DNA from: Gammaproteobacteria bacterium
GTDB lineage: Bacteria > Pseudomonadota > Gammaproteobacteria > Nitrococcales > Nitrococcaceae
NCBI GenBank assembly: GCA_018334525.1
Contig: JAGXLT010000080.1
Coordinates: forward strand, 1 to 5,425
Reading direction: 5' to 3'
Length of the DNA: 5,425 nt
Numbering within the stretch: the stretch's first letter is position 1; each line of letters begins with the position of its first letter. This document shows, in pieces, positions 1 to 5,425 of the stretch. The notes beneath the pieces were generated by a model, which was not told where the DNA came from, made no database searches, and saw nothing but the letters and a program-made list of their open reading frames with translations. Made by a program: the position numbers and the translations under genes.

Positions 1-913
1 CCCAGCGGTTATAGCCAGGGTTCAGCGCGTAGAGCATCTCCATATCGATGCCGGCCAGCTCTGCGGCAAGTGCCAGATCAAACTGGTGCTCCAGTTCAAC
101 AACCGACAGGGCCGGTTGATTATTGACGGGAAGCAGAGCAACACCGTAAGCAGACGGATCGAGCACGATATCTCTGGCAGCCAGCAGACGCGGCACATAC
201 TGCATGGTCTCGCGCGGTAAGCTCAGTGACCAGTAATCGGTCGGTTTTCCGGCCGCTTCGTTACGCTTAATTGCCCGAGCAACGGTGCCTTGCCCGGCGT
301 TGTAGGCTGCGAAGGCCAACAGCCAGTCGCCATCAAACAGCTCATGAAGGTTGGTTAAATAAGTAAGCGCCGCATCGGTGGAGGCAAGCACATCACGGCG
401 CCCGTCATACCACCAATTCTGGTCAAGGCCGAAATGCCGACCGGTACTGGGGATAAATTGCCATAGGCCGGCCGCGCGGCCATGTGAATAGGCAGTCGGC
501 TTGTAAGCACTCTCTACAATTGGTAATAAGGCCACTTCCATCGGCAGGCCGCGCGTGTCAATTTCCTCAGTAATATGAAAAAGGTAGGGGCTGGCTCGTT
601 CACTGACTGCGGTCCAGAAATCGTTCAGCCCGATATAGCGCTGACGCTCTCTGGCAACGCGATTTGCGTCTCCTGCAGGCAAGCTGAAACCGGCCCGGAT
701 TCGATCCCACACATCGTTGCTTGTTACCTCTTTTGCATCTGACCGGGTGAAGTTCTCAGCTAGCACGCCTGTCCGGGTTGATGCGGAGGCGGCGGTTGGT
801 GAAAAATAGCCTCCACTGCTGCTGCTACCGCCTCTGCTGCTGTCCTGCAGCGAGGCACAGCCAGATGCTGCGATCATTAAAGCGATAGGTAATCCCCAGC
901 GAAGACAGCGCAT
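1..913 (-). CDS. mltD: Membrane-bound lytic murein transglycosylase D (partial, C-terminus beyond window)
   Basis: This enzyme cleaves the MurNAc-GlcNAc bond of peptidoglycan non-hydrolytically, leaving a 1,6-anhydromuramoyl end, and acts in the periplasm anchored to the outer membrane. The minus-strand frame is open from the ATG at 913-911 to the window edge, giving 304 residues. Residues 1-19 form a lipoprotein signal with a short Arg-containing n-region and a lipobox A16-S17-G18-C19; Ala20 after the Cys fits outer-membrane sorting. Residues 24-35 are a Ser/Gly linker. The SLT domain spans about 115-245: catalytic Glu134 in PIVES, then GLWQFIPSTGR (149-159), AAYNAGQG (202-209) and YVPRLLA (239-245). 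These motifs match E. coli MltD closely. The C-terminal LysM repeats expected of MltD lie outside the window, so the truncation is an artefact of the window edge. Its Shine-Dalgarno overlaps the gloB stop codon, so it is probably co-transcribed with gloB. Confidence 0.95.
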   Translation of the reverse strand, partial: MRCLRWGLPIALMIAASGCASLQDSSRGGSSSSGGYFSPTAASASTRTGVLAENFTRSDAKEVTSNDVWDRIRAGFSLPAGDANRVARERQRYIGLNDFWTAVSERASPYLFHITEEIDTRGLPMEVALLPIVESAYKPTAYSHGRAAGLWQFIPSTGRHFGLDQNWWYDGRRDVLASTDAALTYLTNLHELFDGDWLLAFAAYNAGQGTVARAIKRNEAAGKPTDYWSLSLPRETMQYVPRLLAARDIVLDPSAYGVALLPVNNQPALSVVELEHQFDLALAAELAGIDMEMLYALNPGYNRW

Positions 914-920
914 GTCGTAT

Positions 921-924
921 TCCT
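921..924 (-). promoter_or_regulatory. Ribosome binding site of mltD, embedded in the gloB stop codon
   Basis: The minus strand reads AGGA, 7 bases before the mltD ATG. Its first two bases are the last two of the gloB TAG stop (925-923). This supports the ATG at 913-911 as the mltD start. It also suggests that ribosomes ending on gloB can help initiation on mltD. Confidence 0.65.
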
Positions 925-1690
925 AAAATTGGTCTTTCCATCGTCGAAGTGCGGCAAACACTTCTACCGGTGTGGTCAGCGATTGCCCTGCCCATTGGCT
1001 GGCGCTGGCAATCACCCCTTGATTATCCCAGCGCAGAAACGGGTTGGTCGCTTTTTCCTCACCCATGGTTGAGGGCAGTGTAATGGCGTTGCGTGCCCTT
1101 TGTTCACGCACCTGCTCGAGCCGCGATGCCAAACGGGTATTGTTCGGCTCAACCGCGGCAGCAAATTCTAAATTCTTTAAGGTGTATTCATGACCGCAAT
1201 AGATCTTTGTCTCATTAGGCAATTCACGCAGCGTTGCAAGATACTCCTGCATCTGCTTGGCAGATCCTTCAAACAGTCGCCCGCATCCGCCCGCAAACAA
1301 TGCATCGCCGGCAAAGAGAACGCCATCGCCGTAATACACAATATGGTCAAGCGTATGCCCCGGGGCTGCGATCACTTTAAGATCGATAAAAAGCTCGGCA
1401 GGCTCTATATGCTCGCCGGGTCGCACCGGATTAGTGATGCCGGTGATCACTGAATCAGCCGGCCCGTAGACCACAACATTGCCATGGGCCAGCGATTTTA
1501 CCCCACCAACATGATCCTGATGATGATGTGTAATCAGGATAGCGGAAAGCTTGGCATCCATTCCCTCGAGCGCGGAAAGGACGGGCCCTGCTTCGCCCGG
1601 ATCAACGACAGCCGCCTTGCCGGTCTTTGGTTGACGGACCAGCCAAGTATAATTGTCTGATAAGGTTGGGATCGGTGTTATTTCCAGCAT
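923..1690 (-). CDS. gloB: Hydroxyacylglutathione hydrolase (glyoxalase II)
   Basis: Glyoxalase II hydrolyses S-D-lactoylglutathione to D-lactate and glutathione, the second step of cytosolic methylglyoxal detoxification. The protein is 255 residues if started at the ATG at 1690-1688 (E. coli GloB is 251). The N-terminal metallo-beta-lactamase domain has the binuclear metal site THHHQDH (54-60), with ligands His55, His57, Asp59 and His60, plus His112 (APGHT), bridging Asp129 (AGDALFAGGCGRLFEG) and His167 (CGHEYT). The C-terminal glyoxalase II domain ends in RRWKDQF, like the RSKKDRF end of E. coli. The frame stays open to an ATG at 1987, but the extra 99 residues lie opposite the methyltransferase gene and match nothing in GloB, so I reject that start. 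A second ATG at 1699-1697 is possible and would add three residues; neither has a strong Shine-Dalgarno. The gene lies 9 bases upstream of mltD. Confidence 0.96.
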   Translation of the reverse strand: MLEITPIPTLSDNYTWLVRQPKTGKAAVVDPGEAGPVLSALEGMDAKLSAILITHHHQDHVGGVKSLAHGNVVVYGPADSVITGITNPVRPGEHIEPAELFIDLKVIAAPGHTLDHIVYYGDGVLFAGDALFAGGCGRLFEGSAKQMQEYLATLRELPNETKIYCGHEYTLKNLEFAAAVEPNNTRLASRLEQVREQRARNAITLPSTMGEEKATNPFLRWDNQGVIASASQWAGQSLTTPVEVFAALRRWKDQF

Positions 1691-1724
1691 GGCGAGCATG
1701 CTAACCCGACTCGACGTCCGCCTC

Positions 1725-1752
1725 AAATTAGGTGCAATTGTTTTAAAGACAA
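1725..1752 (-). promoter_or_regulatory. Possible sigma-70 promoter for gloB-mltD
   Basis: On the minus strand there is a TTGTCT -35 candidate (1752-1747), a 16-base spacer, and a TAATTT -10 candidate (1730-1725). Both match the consensus in part. Transcription would start near 1718 and leave a leader of roughly 28 bases before the gloB ATG at 1690. The call rests only on position and partial consensus, so it is tentative. Confidence 0.3.
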
Positions 1753-1753
1753 G

Positions 1754-1758
1754 AGGAG
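1754..1758 (+). promoter_or_regulatory. Ribosome binding site of the YafS-family methyltransferase gene
   Basis: AGGAG lies 10 bases before the ATG at 1769, slightly farther than ideal. An in-frame TAA at 1763-1765 rules out any upstream start, so this site and the ATG at 1769 define the N-terminus. The spacer contains the perfect palindrome CGCTTAAGCG (1759-1768). Confidence 0.65.
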
Positions 1759-1768
1759 CGCTTAAGCG

Positions 1769-2491
1769 ATGCACTCGCTGCATACCTGGTTTGCGTCTAC
1801 AGCGGCGGGTCAAACCTTGGCCGAGCTCGAAGTGCGCCTGCTTAACCGGCGGCTGGCAGGGCTTTATGCAACCCGTGTGCTGCAGATTGGTGCCTACGGG
1901 GCCGGGCACTGTCCGGCTGTATTCGGGCGTGCTCGTCAGTGGATTGTGGATGATTGGCCTCATGGCCCCATCGATTTGCAAGGCCAATCCGAATCACTGC
2001 CATTTGCCAATGAGAGTGTGGATGTGGTGATTTTGATTCATCAGCTCGAATTCGCCGATCGTCCGCACCAAGTCATGCGTGAGGCGGTTCGTGTGTTGGC
2101 GCCGGAAGGGCATTTATTAATTCTCAGTTTTAATCCTTACAGTTTATGGGGATTGCGCCGGTTGCTCGCTTTTAAAAACGGGCAGCCACCCTGGTCAGGC
2201 CGGTATTTAAGTGCGCTGCGTCTTTCTGATTGGATGATGGTGCTTGGCCTGATTCCGCGTCGATCTGATGCGATTGCTTTGCTGCCGCGGCAGCGCGTAC
2301 GACCTATGCCGTATAATCAGAGCCTGAGGCCGATTTTGCGTTGGGCAGGCGGTGTTAATCTGGTGATCGGGCAAAAACGTGTTCCCGGGCCCACGCATCC
2401 GTCGTCAGCGGGTATGCGTAAATTTGAGCTAAGCCCGCGTGGATGGATTGAGGCAGGTGCCCGTCATTCACGACAGGAGATTAAGCAATGA
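1769..2491 (+). CDS. yafS: YafS-family SAM-dependent methyltransferase, substrate unknown
   Basis: This is a predicted cytosolic class I methyltransferase of 240 residues with no known substrate. The core shows a degenerate motif [10 protein letters not shown] (38-46), in place of the usual acidic E/DxGxGxG loop. It is followed by [11 protein letters not shown] (77-87), [10 protein letters not shown] (91-100) and [19 protein letters not shown] (103-121). The stretch [14 protein letters not shown] (120-133) is the family signature: E. coli YafS has SGFNPISFMGLRKL at the same place, and its motif I is also degenerate. The C-terminal third (about 150-240) is basic and Pro-rich, without a motif I recognise. 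The position between divergent gloB and rnhA is the same as in E. coli, which supports orthology. The stop overlaps the rnhA start by 4 bases (ATGA). Methyltransferase fold is fairly sure; catalytic activity is not shown. Confidence 0.88.
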   Translation: MHSLHTWFASTAAGQTLAELEVRLLNRRLAGLYATRVLQIGAYGAGHCPAVFGRARQWIVDDWPHGPIDLQGQSESLPFANESVDVVILIHQLEFADRPHQVMREAVRVLAPEGHLLILSFNPYSLWGLRRLLAFKNGQPPWSGRYLSALRLSDWMMVLGLIPRRSDAIALLPRQRVRPMPYNQSLRPILRWAGGVNLVIGQKRVPGPTHPSSAGMRKFELSPRGWIEAGARHSRQEIKQ

Positions 2492-2946
2492 AAACGGTTG
2501 AAATGTTTACAGATGGGGCCTGTCGCGGTAACCCCGGGCCCGGGGGATGGGGTGTTTTGCTGCGCAACGGAGCAAAAGAGCGAACGCTGTACGGCGGCGA
2601 ACAGAACACGACCAATAACCGTATGGAACTTACCGCGGCCATCGAAGGGTTAAGTTCGTTATCCGAACCATGTCACGTTAAATTAACGACAGATTCTGAA
2701 TACGTGCGACGCGGCATCACCGAATGGATGGCGGGTTGGAAGCAGCGCAACTGGCGAACGGCGGCCCGCAAACCCGTGGCTAATCGTGACTTGTGGGAGC
2801 GTCTTGATGCCATCACGAGCCAACACGATGTGCGCTGGTATTGGGTGCGTGGACATTCGGGTCATATCGAAAACGAGCGCGTGGATGCGCTGGCTAATCA
2901 GGGTATTGATGAGTTACAAGCAGTGAGCCGCCAATGCGACAAGTGA
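2488..2946 (+). CDS. rnhA: Ribonuclease HI
   Basis: RNase HI degrades the RNA strand of RNA:DNA hybrids, clearing R-loops and helping to remove primers, in the cytoplasm. The 152-residue protein (E. coli 155) aligns along its whole length, each key residue one position earlier than in E. coli: Asp9 ([14 protein letters not shown]), Glu47 (TTNNRMEL), Asp69 (TTDSEYV), His123 (VRGHSGH) and Asp133 (ENERVDALA). The basic handle region [14 protein letters not shown] (84-97) is also present. The ATG at 2488 has an AGGAGA 7 bases upstream (2475-2480) and overlaps the methyltransferase stop as ATGA. The end overlaps dnaQ by 13 bases. All catalytic residues are intact, so an active enzyme is expected. 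Confidence 0.98.
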   Translation: MKTVEMFTDGACRGNPGPGGWGVLLRNGAKERTLYGGEQNTTNNRMELTAAIEGLSSLSEPCHVKLTTDSEYVRRGITEWMAGWKQRNWRTAARKPVANRDLWERLDAITSQHDVRWYWVRGHSGHIENERVDALANQGIDELQAVSRQCDK

Positions 2947-3659
2947 TTCTTGACACAGAAACAACCGGTCTTTCGCCTGAGGAGGGCCATCGCGTCATTG
3001 AAATCGGTTGCTATGAGTTAGAGCAGCGGCGGCCGACGGGTCAGCGCTTTCATGAATATTTAAATCCGGGCCGGCTTGTAGATCCGGAAGCAATGGCTGT
3101 GCATGGATTAACGGATGAGTTTCTCTCTGATAAACCCCGTTTTTCTGATGTGGCACAAGCCTTTGTGGATTTTGTCGGTGGCGCCGAGCTGATTATTCAT
3201 AATGCCTCTTTTGATGTGGGTTTCCTGGATTATGAGCTCGGGCGGATGGGTGCCGCATGGGGCTGTGTGACCGATCACTGCTCGGTGCTGGATACGCTAG
3301 AGCTGGCGCGCCGACGGCATCCGGGGCAGCGCAACAGTCTGGATGCACTGTGCCGTCGCTACGGGATTGATAACACACGACGGGAATTGCACGGCGCGTT
3401 GCTAGATGCCGAGCTGCTGGCTGAAGTTTATTTGGCAATGACCGGTGGCCAGGCTGCCTTGCTGCTGGGGGGCGCCGCATCCGGTGCGGTTGATGCGGTG
3501 GTCGCACCGATTCAGCGTTTCAGTGAAGATCGTCCGCGCCTTGCAACGCCGCAACCCAGCGAAACAGCCTTGGCTGAACATGCTGCCTGGCTTGATTTTC
3601 TGGACGAAAAACTTAACGCGCCCTGTGTGTGGCGTGCGCTCAGCGAGGAAAAAGGATGA
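2934..3659 (+). CDS. dnaQ: DNA polymerase III epsilon subunit (3'-5' proofreading exonuclease)
   Basis: Epsilon proofreads for the replicative polymerase, bound to alpha (DnaE) in the pol III core. The 241-residue protein (E. coli 243) has a full DEDDh exonuclease domain: ExoI Asp7 and Glu9 (LDTETTG), ExoII Asp94 ([15 protein letters not shown]), and ExoIII His153 and Asp158 ([24 protein letters not shown], 149-172). A flexible segment of about 175-210, rich in Ala, Gly and Pro, leads to a C-terminal tail ending NAPCVWRAL (228-236), comparable to the alpha-binding tail of E. coli epsilon (SCLWRA). The start lies inside the end of rnhA, with only weak Shine-Dalgarno-like bases upstream, so expression probably depends on coupling to rnhA translation. 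In E. coli the two genes are divergent; here they are in tandem. The stop overlaps the next start by 4 bases. Confidence 0.97.
   Translation: MRQVILDTETTGLSPEEGHRVIEIGCYELEQRRPTGQRFHEYLNPGRLVDPEAMAVHGLTDEFLSDKPRFSDVAQAFVDFVGGAELIIHNASFDVGFLDYELGRMGAAWGCVTDHCSVLDTLELARRRHPGQRNSLDALCRRYGIDNTRRELHGALLDAELLAEVYLAMTGGQAALLLGGAASGAVDAVVAPIQRFSEDRPRLATPQPSETALAEHAAWLDFLDEKLNAPCVWRALSEEKG
3646..3649 (+). promoter_or_regulatory. Ribosome binding site deciding the HAD gene start
   Basis: AGGA in a purine-rich run lies 6 bases before the ATG at 3656. It favours that start over the in-frame ATG at 3629, which would add nine residues deep inside dnaQ that are not part of the HAD fold. Confidence 0.65.
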
Positions 3660-4396
3660 CAAAACCATTTAACGGACCGGTGAATGCGGTGACGTTTGAT
3701 CTCGACTTTACTTTGTGGGATCTGACGGGTGTTTTGCATCATGCAGAGTCTGTTGCACAAGGGCTATTAGAGCAGCGCTACCCCGATGTGGCTGCACTTT
3801 TTGATCTGGAGGGCCTGCGTGAGCTTCGCAATGAAATGATGCAAACCCGTGCGGATATTGCACATGATGTGACAGCGCTGCGACGTGAAGCATTACGGCA
3901 TGCTGGTGAGGTCGGAGGGCTCAGTGGTGATGCTTTGTGGGAAATGGTTGATGAGGTTTTCGAGGCGTTTTTGGATGCCCGACATGCTGTGCGGTTGTAT
4001 GACGATGCGATACCGTTGCTCGAGGCGTTGCATGGCAAGGTGCGGCTGGGCGCGATTACCAATGGGAATGCCGAAGTGCATCGACTGGGATTGGATCGGT
4101 ATTTCGATTTTGCGTTATCAGCGGTTGAGATAGGCGCTGCGAAGCCGTCTCGGTTGGTGTTTGAAACTGCGCTTAATCGGGCCGGAGTGGCCGCAGAAAG
4201 CGTTGTTCATGTCGGAGATGATGTGCACAGCGATGTAACGGGTGCTGCCAATTTTGGGATGCAAGCTGTATGGCTGAACCGAGATGGTGTTACCTGGCCG
4301 GCCGATACTCCGGCTGTGCCGCATCATGAAGTCACGAGTCTGGCCGAGCTACAGGGCATGCTATCGGGCGTCATAGCATCGGTGGCGGTGCGCTAA
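3656..4396 (+). CDS. HAD-superfamily phosphatase, YigB-like (possible FMN/nucleotide phosphatase)
   Basis: A 246-residue cytosolic HAD subfamily IA hydrolase. Motif I is FDLDFTLWD, with predicted nucleophile Asp15 and acid/base Asp17. A helical C1 cap covers about 22-110. Motif II is AITNGNA (Thr135), motif III Lys163 (GAAKPS), and motif IV VGDDVHSDV (Asp188, Asp189, Asp193). All catalytic positions are present. The closest match I recall is E. coli YigB, which dephosphorylates FMN and other small phosphates: shared stretches include HDVT in the cap, AITNGNA, HVGDD and GMQA-W. Substrate is therefore inferred; a pyrimidine nucleotidase (YjjG-like) or a broad-range phosphatase is also possible. 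Phe18 replaces the Asp or Gly usual after the second Asp of motif I. The start overlaps the dnaQ stop as ATGA, and the stop overlaps the next start by one base. Confidence 0.9.
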   Translation: MTKPFNGPVNAVTFDLDFTLWDLTGVLHHAESVAQGLLEQRYPDVAALFDLEGLRELRNEMMQTRADIAHDVTALRREALRHAGEVGGLSGDALWEMVDEVFEAFLDARHAVRLYDDAIPLLEALHGKVRLGAITNGNAEVHRLGLDRYFDFALSAVEIGAAKPSRLVFETALNRAGVAAESVVHVGDDVHSDVTGAANFGMQAVWLNRDGVTWPADTPAVPHHEVTSLAELQGMLSGVIASVAVR

Positions 4397-5166
4397 TGCA
4401 GGGCTTTGGTCTGGTCGTTATTGGTGATGAGCTGCTATCGGGTAAGCGGCAGGATAAACATTTCTCTCACCTGATCAGCCTGCTCGCAGAGCGCGGGCTC
4501 GAGCTAAGATGGTGTCGATTGATTAGTGACGAGGCACCGCTAATTACCCAGACGTTAAAAGAGACGATGGCAGGGTCGGATGTGGTCTTCAGCTGCGGCG
4601 GGATTGGTGCAACGCCGGATGATCGCACGCGGCAATGCGCGGCTGAGGCGCTAGGTGTGGGTATTGCCCCTCATCCTGAGGGTGCAGCCGCGTTAGAAGC
4701 GCGGTTCGGGCGACCGGTCGAGCCACCGCATCGTATGCGTCTGGTTGAGTTTCCCGTGGGGGCGCGCTTAATTCCGAACCCTGTTAATCAGATTCCCGGT
4801 TTTAGTGTGGGTCGTCATCATTTTCTGCCGGGTTTCCCCAGCATGGCGTGGCCAATGATGGCGTGGGTGTTAGATAACGAATACCTGGAATGGCAGGATT
4901 CCGCGCGCTGGGTTGAGCAGGCCATCGGGGTGGAGGGCGCACGTGAGAGTGATGTGATTCCCTTGCTTGAGCGGTTTGAGGCGCGTTATCCGGCTTTACG
5001 GTTATCCTGCCTGCCGAATACCCGCGTTGAAGGTTTTGCTTTGGAGCTGGGGCTGCGTGGTGCGCCGGTTGAAGTGGCCGAGGGAATGCAGGTCTTGCAG
5101 CAGGATATTGAGGCCCTGGGTTTTACCTGGGAGTTGGTGGAAATAAGGCCTACTGATGGCGAGTGA
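4396..5166 (+). CDS. Stand-alone CinA N-terminal / MoaB-Mog-type (molybdopterin-binding) domain protein
   Basis: The 256-residue protein is a MoCF_biosynth domain of the CinA N-terminal type. It starts directly with the domain: FGLVVIGDELLSGKRQDK (4-21), then CGGIGATPDDRT (67-78), corresponding to the TGGLGPTPDD loop of CinA, then NPVNQIPGF (128-136) and FLPGFPSM (143-150). About 105 further residues follow, but there is no C-terminal PncC-type nicotinamide-nucleotide amidase domain, so this is not full-length CinA (about 400 residues). In related proteins this fold binds molybdopterin, and the CinA N-terminal domain has been reported to hydrolyse ADP-ribose; which applies here cannot be read from sequence. 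The TAATG junction (one-base overlap) ties it to the HAD gene, with only weak ribosome-binding bases of its own. Its end overlaps the next gene by 11 bases. Confidence 0.88.
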   Translation: MQGFGLVVIGDELLSGKRQDKHFSHLISLLAERGLELRWCRLISDEAPLITQTLKETMAGSDVVFSCGGIGATPDDRTRQCAAEALGVGIAPHPEGAAALEARFGRPVEPPHRMRLVEFPVGARLIPNPVNQIPGFSVGRHHFLPGFPSMAWPMMAWVLDNEYLEWQDSARWVEQAIGVEGARESDVIPLLERFEARYPALRLSCLPNTRVEGFALELGLRGAPVEVAEGMQVLQQDIEALGFTWELVEIRPTDGE

Positions 5167-5425
5167 TTCAGTTACGCTGCGATATTTTCGGCCCTTAGTA
5201 TGGGTGGTTCTGCTGATGGTGACAGCCCCCCTGGTCGGGGTTTGGCTTGCTGGCGGTAATCCTGATGTTTTTGTGCGGTTTCCACCGCGTCCCCTGGCTG
5301 CAGCACCCGGTAGTTTTACGCCATCGATTTTTTTGATTTATCTCGTCGCTATAGTGGCCGTGTTAGGTCCATTCATCGTAACGATTAGTGTTACGGCGCT
5401 TAAATCAGCTGGGCAAAGGGGTGCG
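5156..5425 (+). CDS. Small predicted inner-membrane protein of unknown function (partial at window end)
   Basis: I do not recognise this gene. The frame is open from the ATG at 5156 to the window edge, giving 90 residues. AAGG at 5145-5148, 7 bases upstream, supports the start. The start overlaps the end of the CinA-type gene by 11 bases, so it is probably the next member of the same operon. A short N-terminal segment (MASDSVTLRYFRP) leads to a hydrophobic helix at about 14-32. A loop with NPDVFVRFPPRP (35-46) follows, then a second hydrophobic helix at about 57-82 and a basic segment (Lys83, Arg88). The layout suggests an integral membrane protein with at least two helices; the number of remaining helices is unknown. 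Codon use resembles its neighbours. Function cannot be assigned. Confidence 0.72.
   Translation, partial: MASDSVTLRYFRPLVWVVLLMVTAPLVGVWLAGGNPDVFVRFPPRPLAAAPGSFTPSIFLIYLVAIVAVLGPFIVTISVTALKSAGQRGA

Larger units (their letters stand above)
1691..1768. promoter_or_regulatory. Divergent intergenic region between gloB and the yafS operon
   Basis: These 78 bases separate the two divergent start codons and must hold at least the gloB leader. AT-rich patches are concentrated at 1724-1752. I see a possible promoter toward gloB, listed separately, but no convincing -35/-10 pair toward the methyltransferase. That promoter may lie within the start of gloB, or be of a type I cannot recognise by eye. Confidence 0.6.

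Noticed and set aside
809..841. AGC/GGC-rich repeat-like tract
   Set aside because: It encodes the Ser/Gly linker after the MltD lipid anchor; it is a low-complexity linker rather than a repeat element.
1691..1987. N-terminal extension of gloB to an upstream ATG at 1987 (354 residues)
   Set aside because: The extra 99 residues are antisense to the methyltransferase gene, resemble nothing in glyoxalase II, and the 255-residue form matches the known family length.
1653..2030. Plus-strand frame of 125 codons overlapping gloB and the methyltransferase start
   Set aside because: It crosses the divergent intergenic region in another frame, has no recognisable motif, and overlaps two well-supported genes.
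3193..3507. Minus-strand frame of 104 codons inside dnaQ
   Set aside because: It is the complement of conserved exonuclease codons, with an Arg/Pro/His-rich composition typical of a shadow frame.
3778..4062. Minus-strand frame of 94 codons inside the HAD gene
   Set aside because: The Ser/Arg/Ala-rich composition and complete overlap with a conserved gene indicate a shadow frame.
4396..5166. Full-length cinA or a truncated pseudogene of it
   Set aside because: The C-terminal amidase domain is absent, but the frame is intact, ends normally and is coupled to the next gene, so a stand-alone domain protein is the better reading.

Overview
The window looks like ordinary chromosome from a gammaproteobacterium. 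The gene order mltD-gloB on the minus strand, divergent from yafS-rnhA-dnaQ on the plus strand, is the arrangement known from Escherichia coli and Pseudomonas. The proteins also resemble gammaproteobacterial members of these families. Base composition is moderately GC-rich by eye and looks uniform. I cannot name the genus or order from the sequence alone.

Layout. Positions 1-913 (minus) hold the N-terminal 304 residues of MltD, a lipoprotein lytic transglycosylase cut by the window edge. Positions 923-1690 (minus) hold gloB, glyoxalase II, 9 bases upstream of mltD. A 78-base divergent intergenic region (1691-1768) follows. The plus strand then carries an unbroken run of six genes: a YafS-family methyltransferase (1769-2491), rnhA (2488-2946), dnaQ (2934-3659), a YigB-like HAD phosphatase (3656-4396), a stand-alone CinA N-terminal (molybdopterin-binding-type) domain protein (4396-5166), and a small membrane protein (from 5156) that runs off the window.

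Each of the five plus-strand junctions overlaps, by 4, 13, 4, 1 and 11 bases, so the run is probably one operon with translational coupling. Its early part serves nucleic-acid maintenance: RNase HI removes RNA from RNA:DNA hybrids and DnaQ proofreads DNA polymerase III. The later part appears to be small-molecule hydrolysis or housecleaning (HAD phosphatase, CinA-type domain), with a membrane protein I do not recognise. The minus-strand pair covers methylglyoxal detoxification and peptidoglycan turnover.

I see no mobile element, CRISPR array, tRNA, rRNA or phage gene, and no clear sign of recent transfer. The least explained parts are the end of the plus-strand operon (CinA-type protein plus membrane protein) and the methyltransferase with its degenerate SAM-binding loop. 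I found no convincing new biological system.
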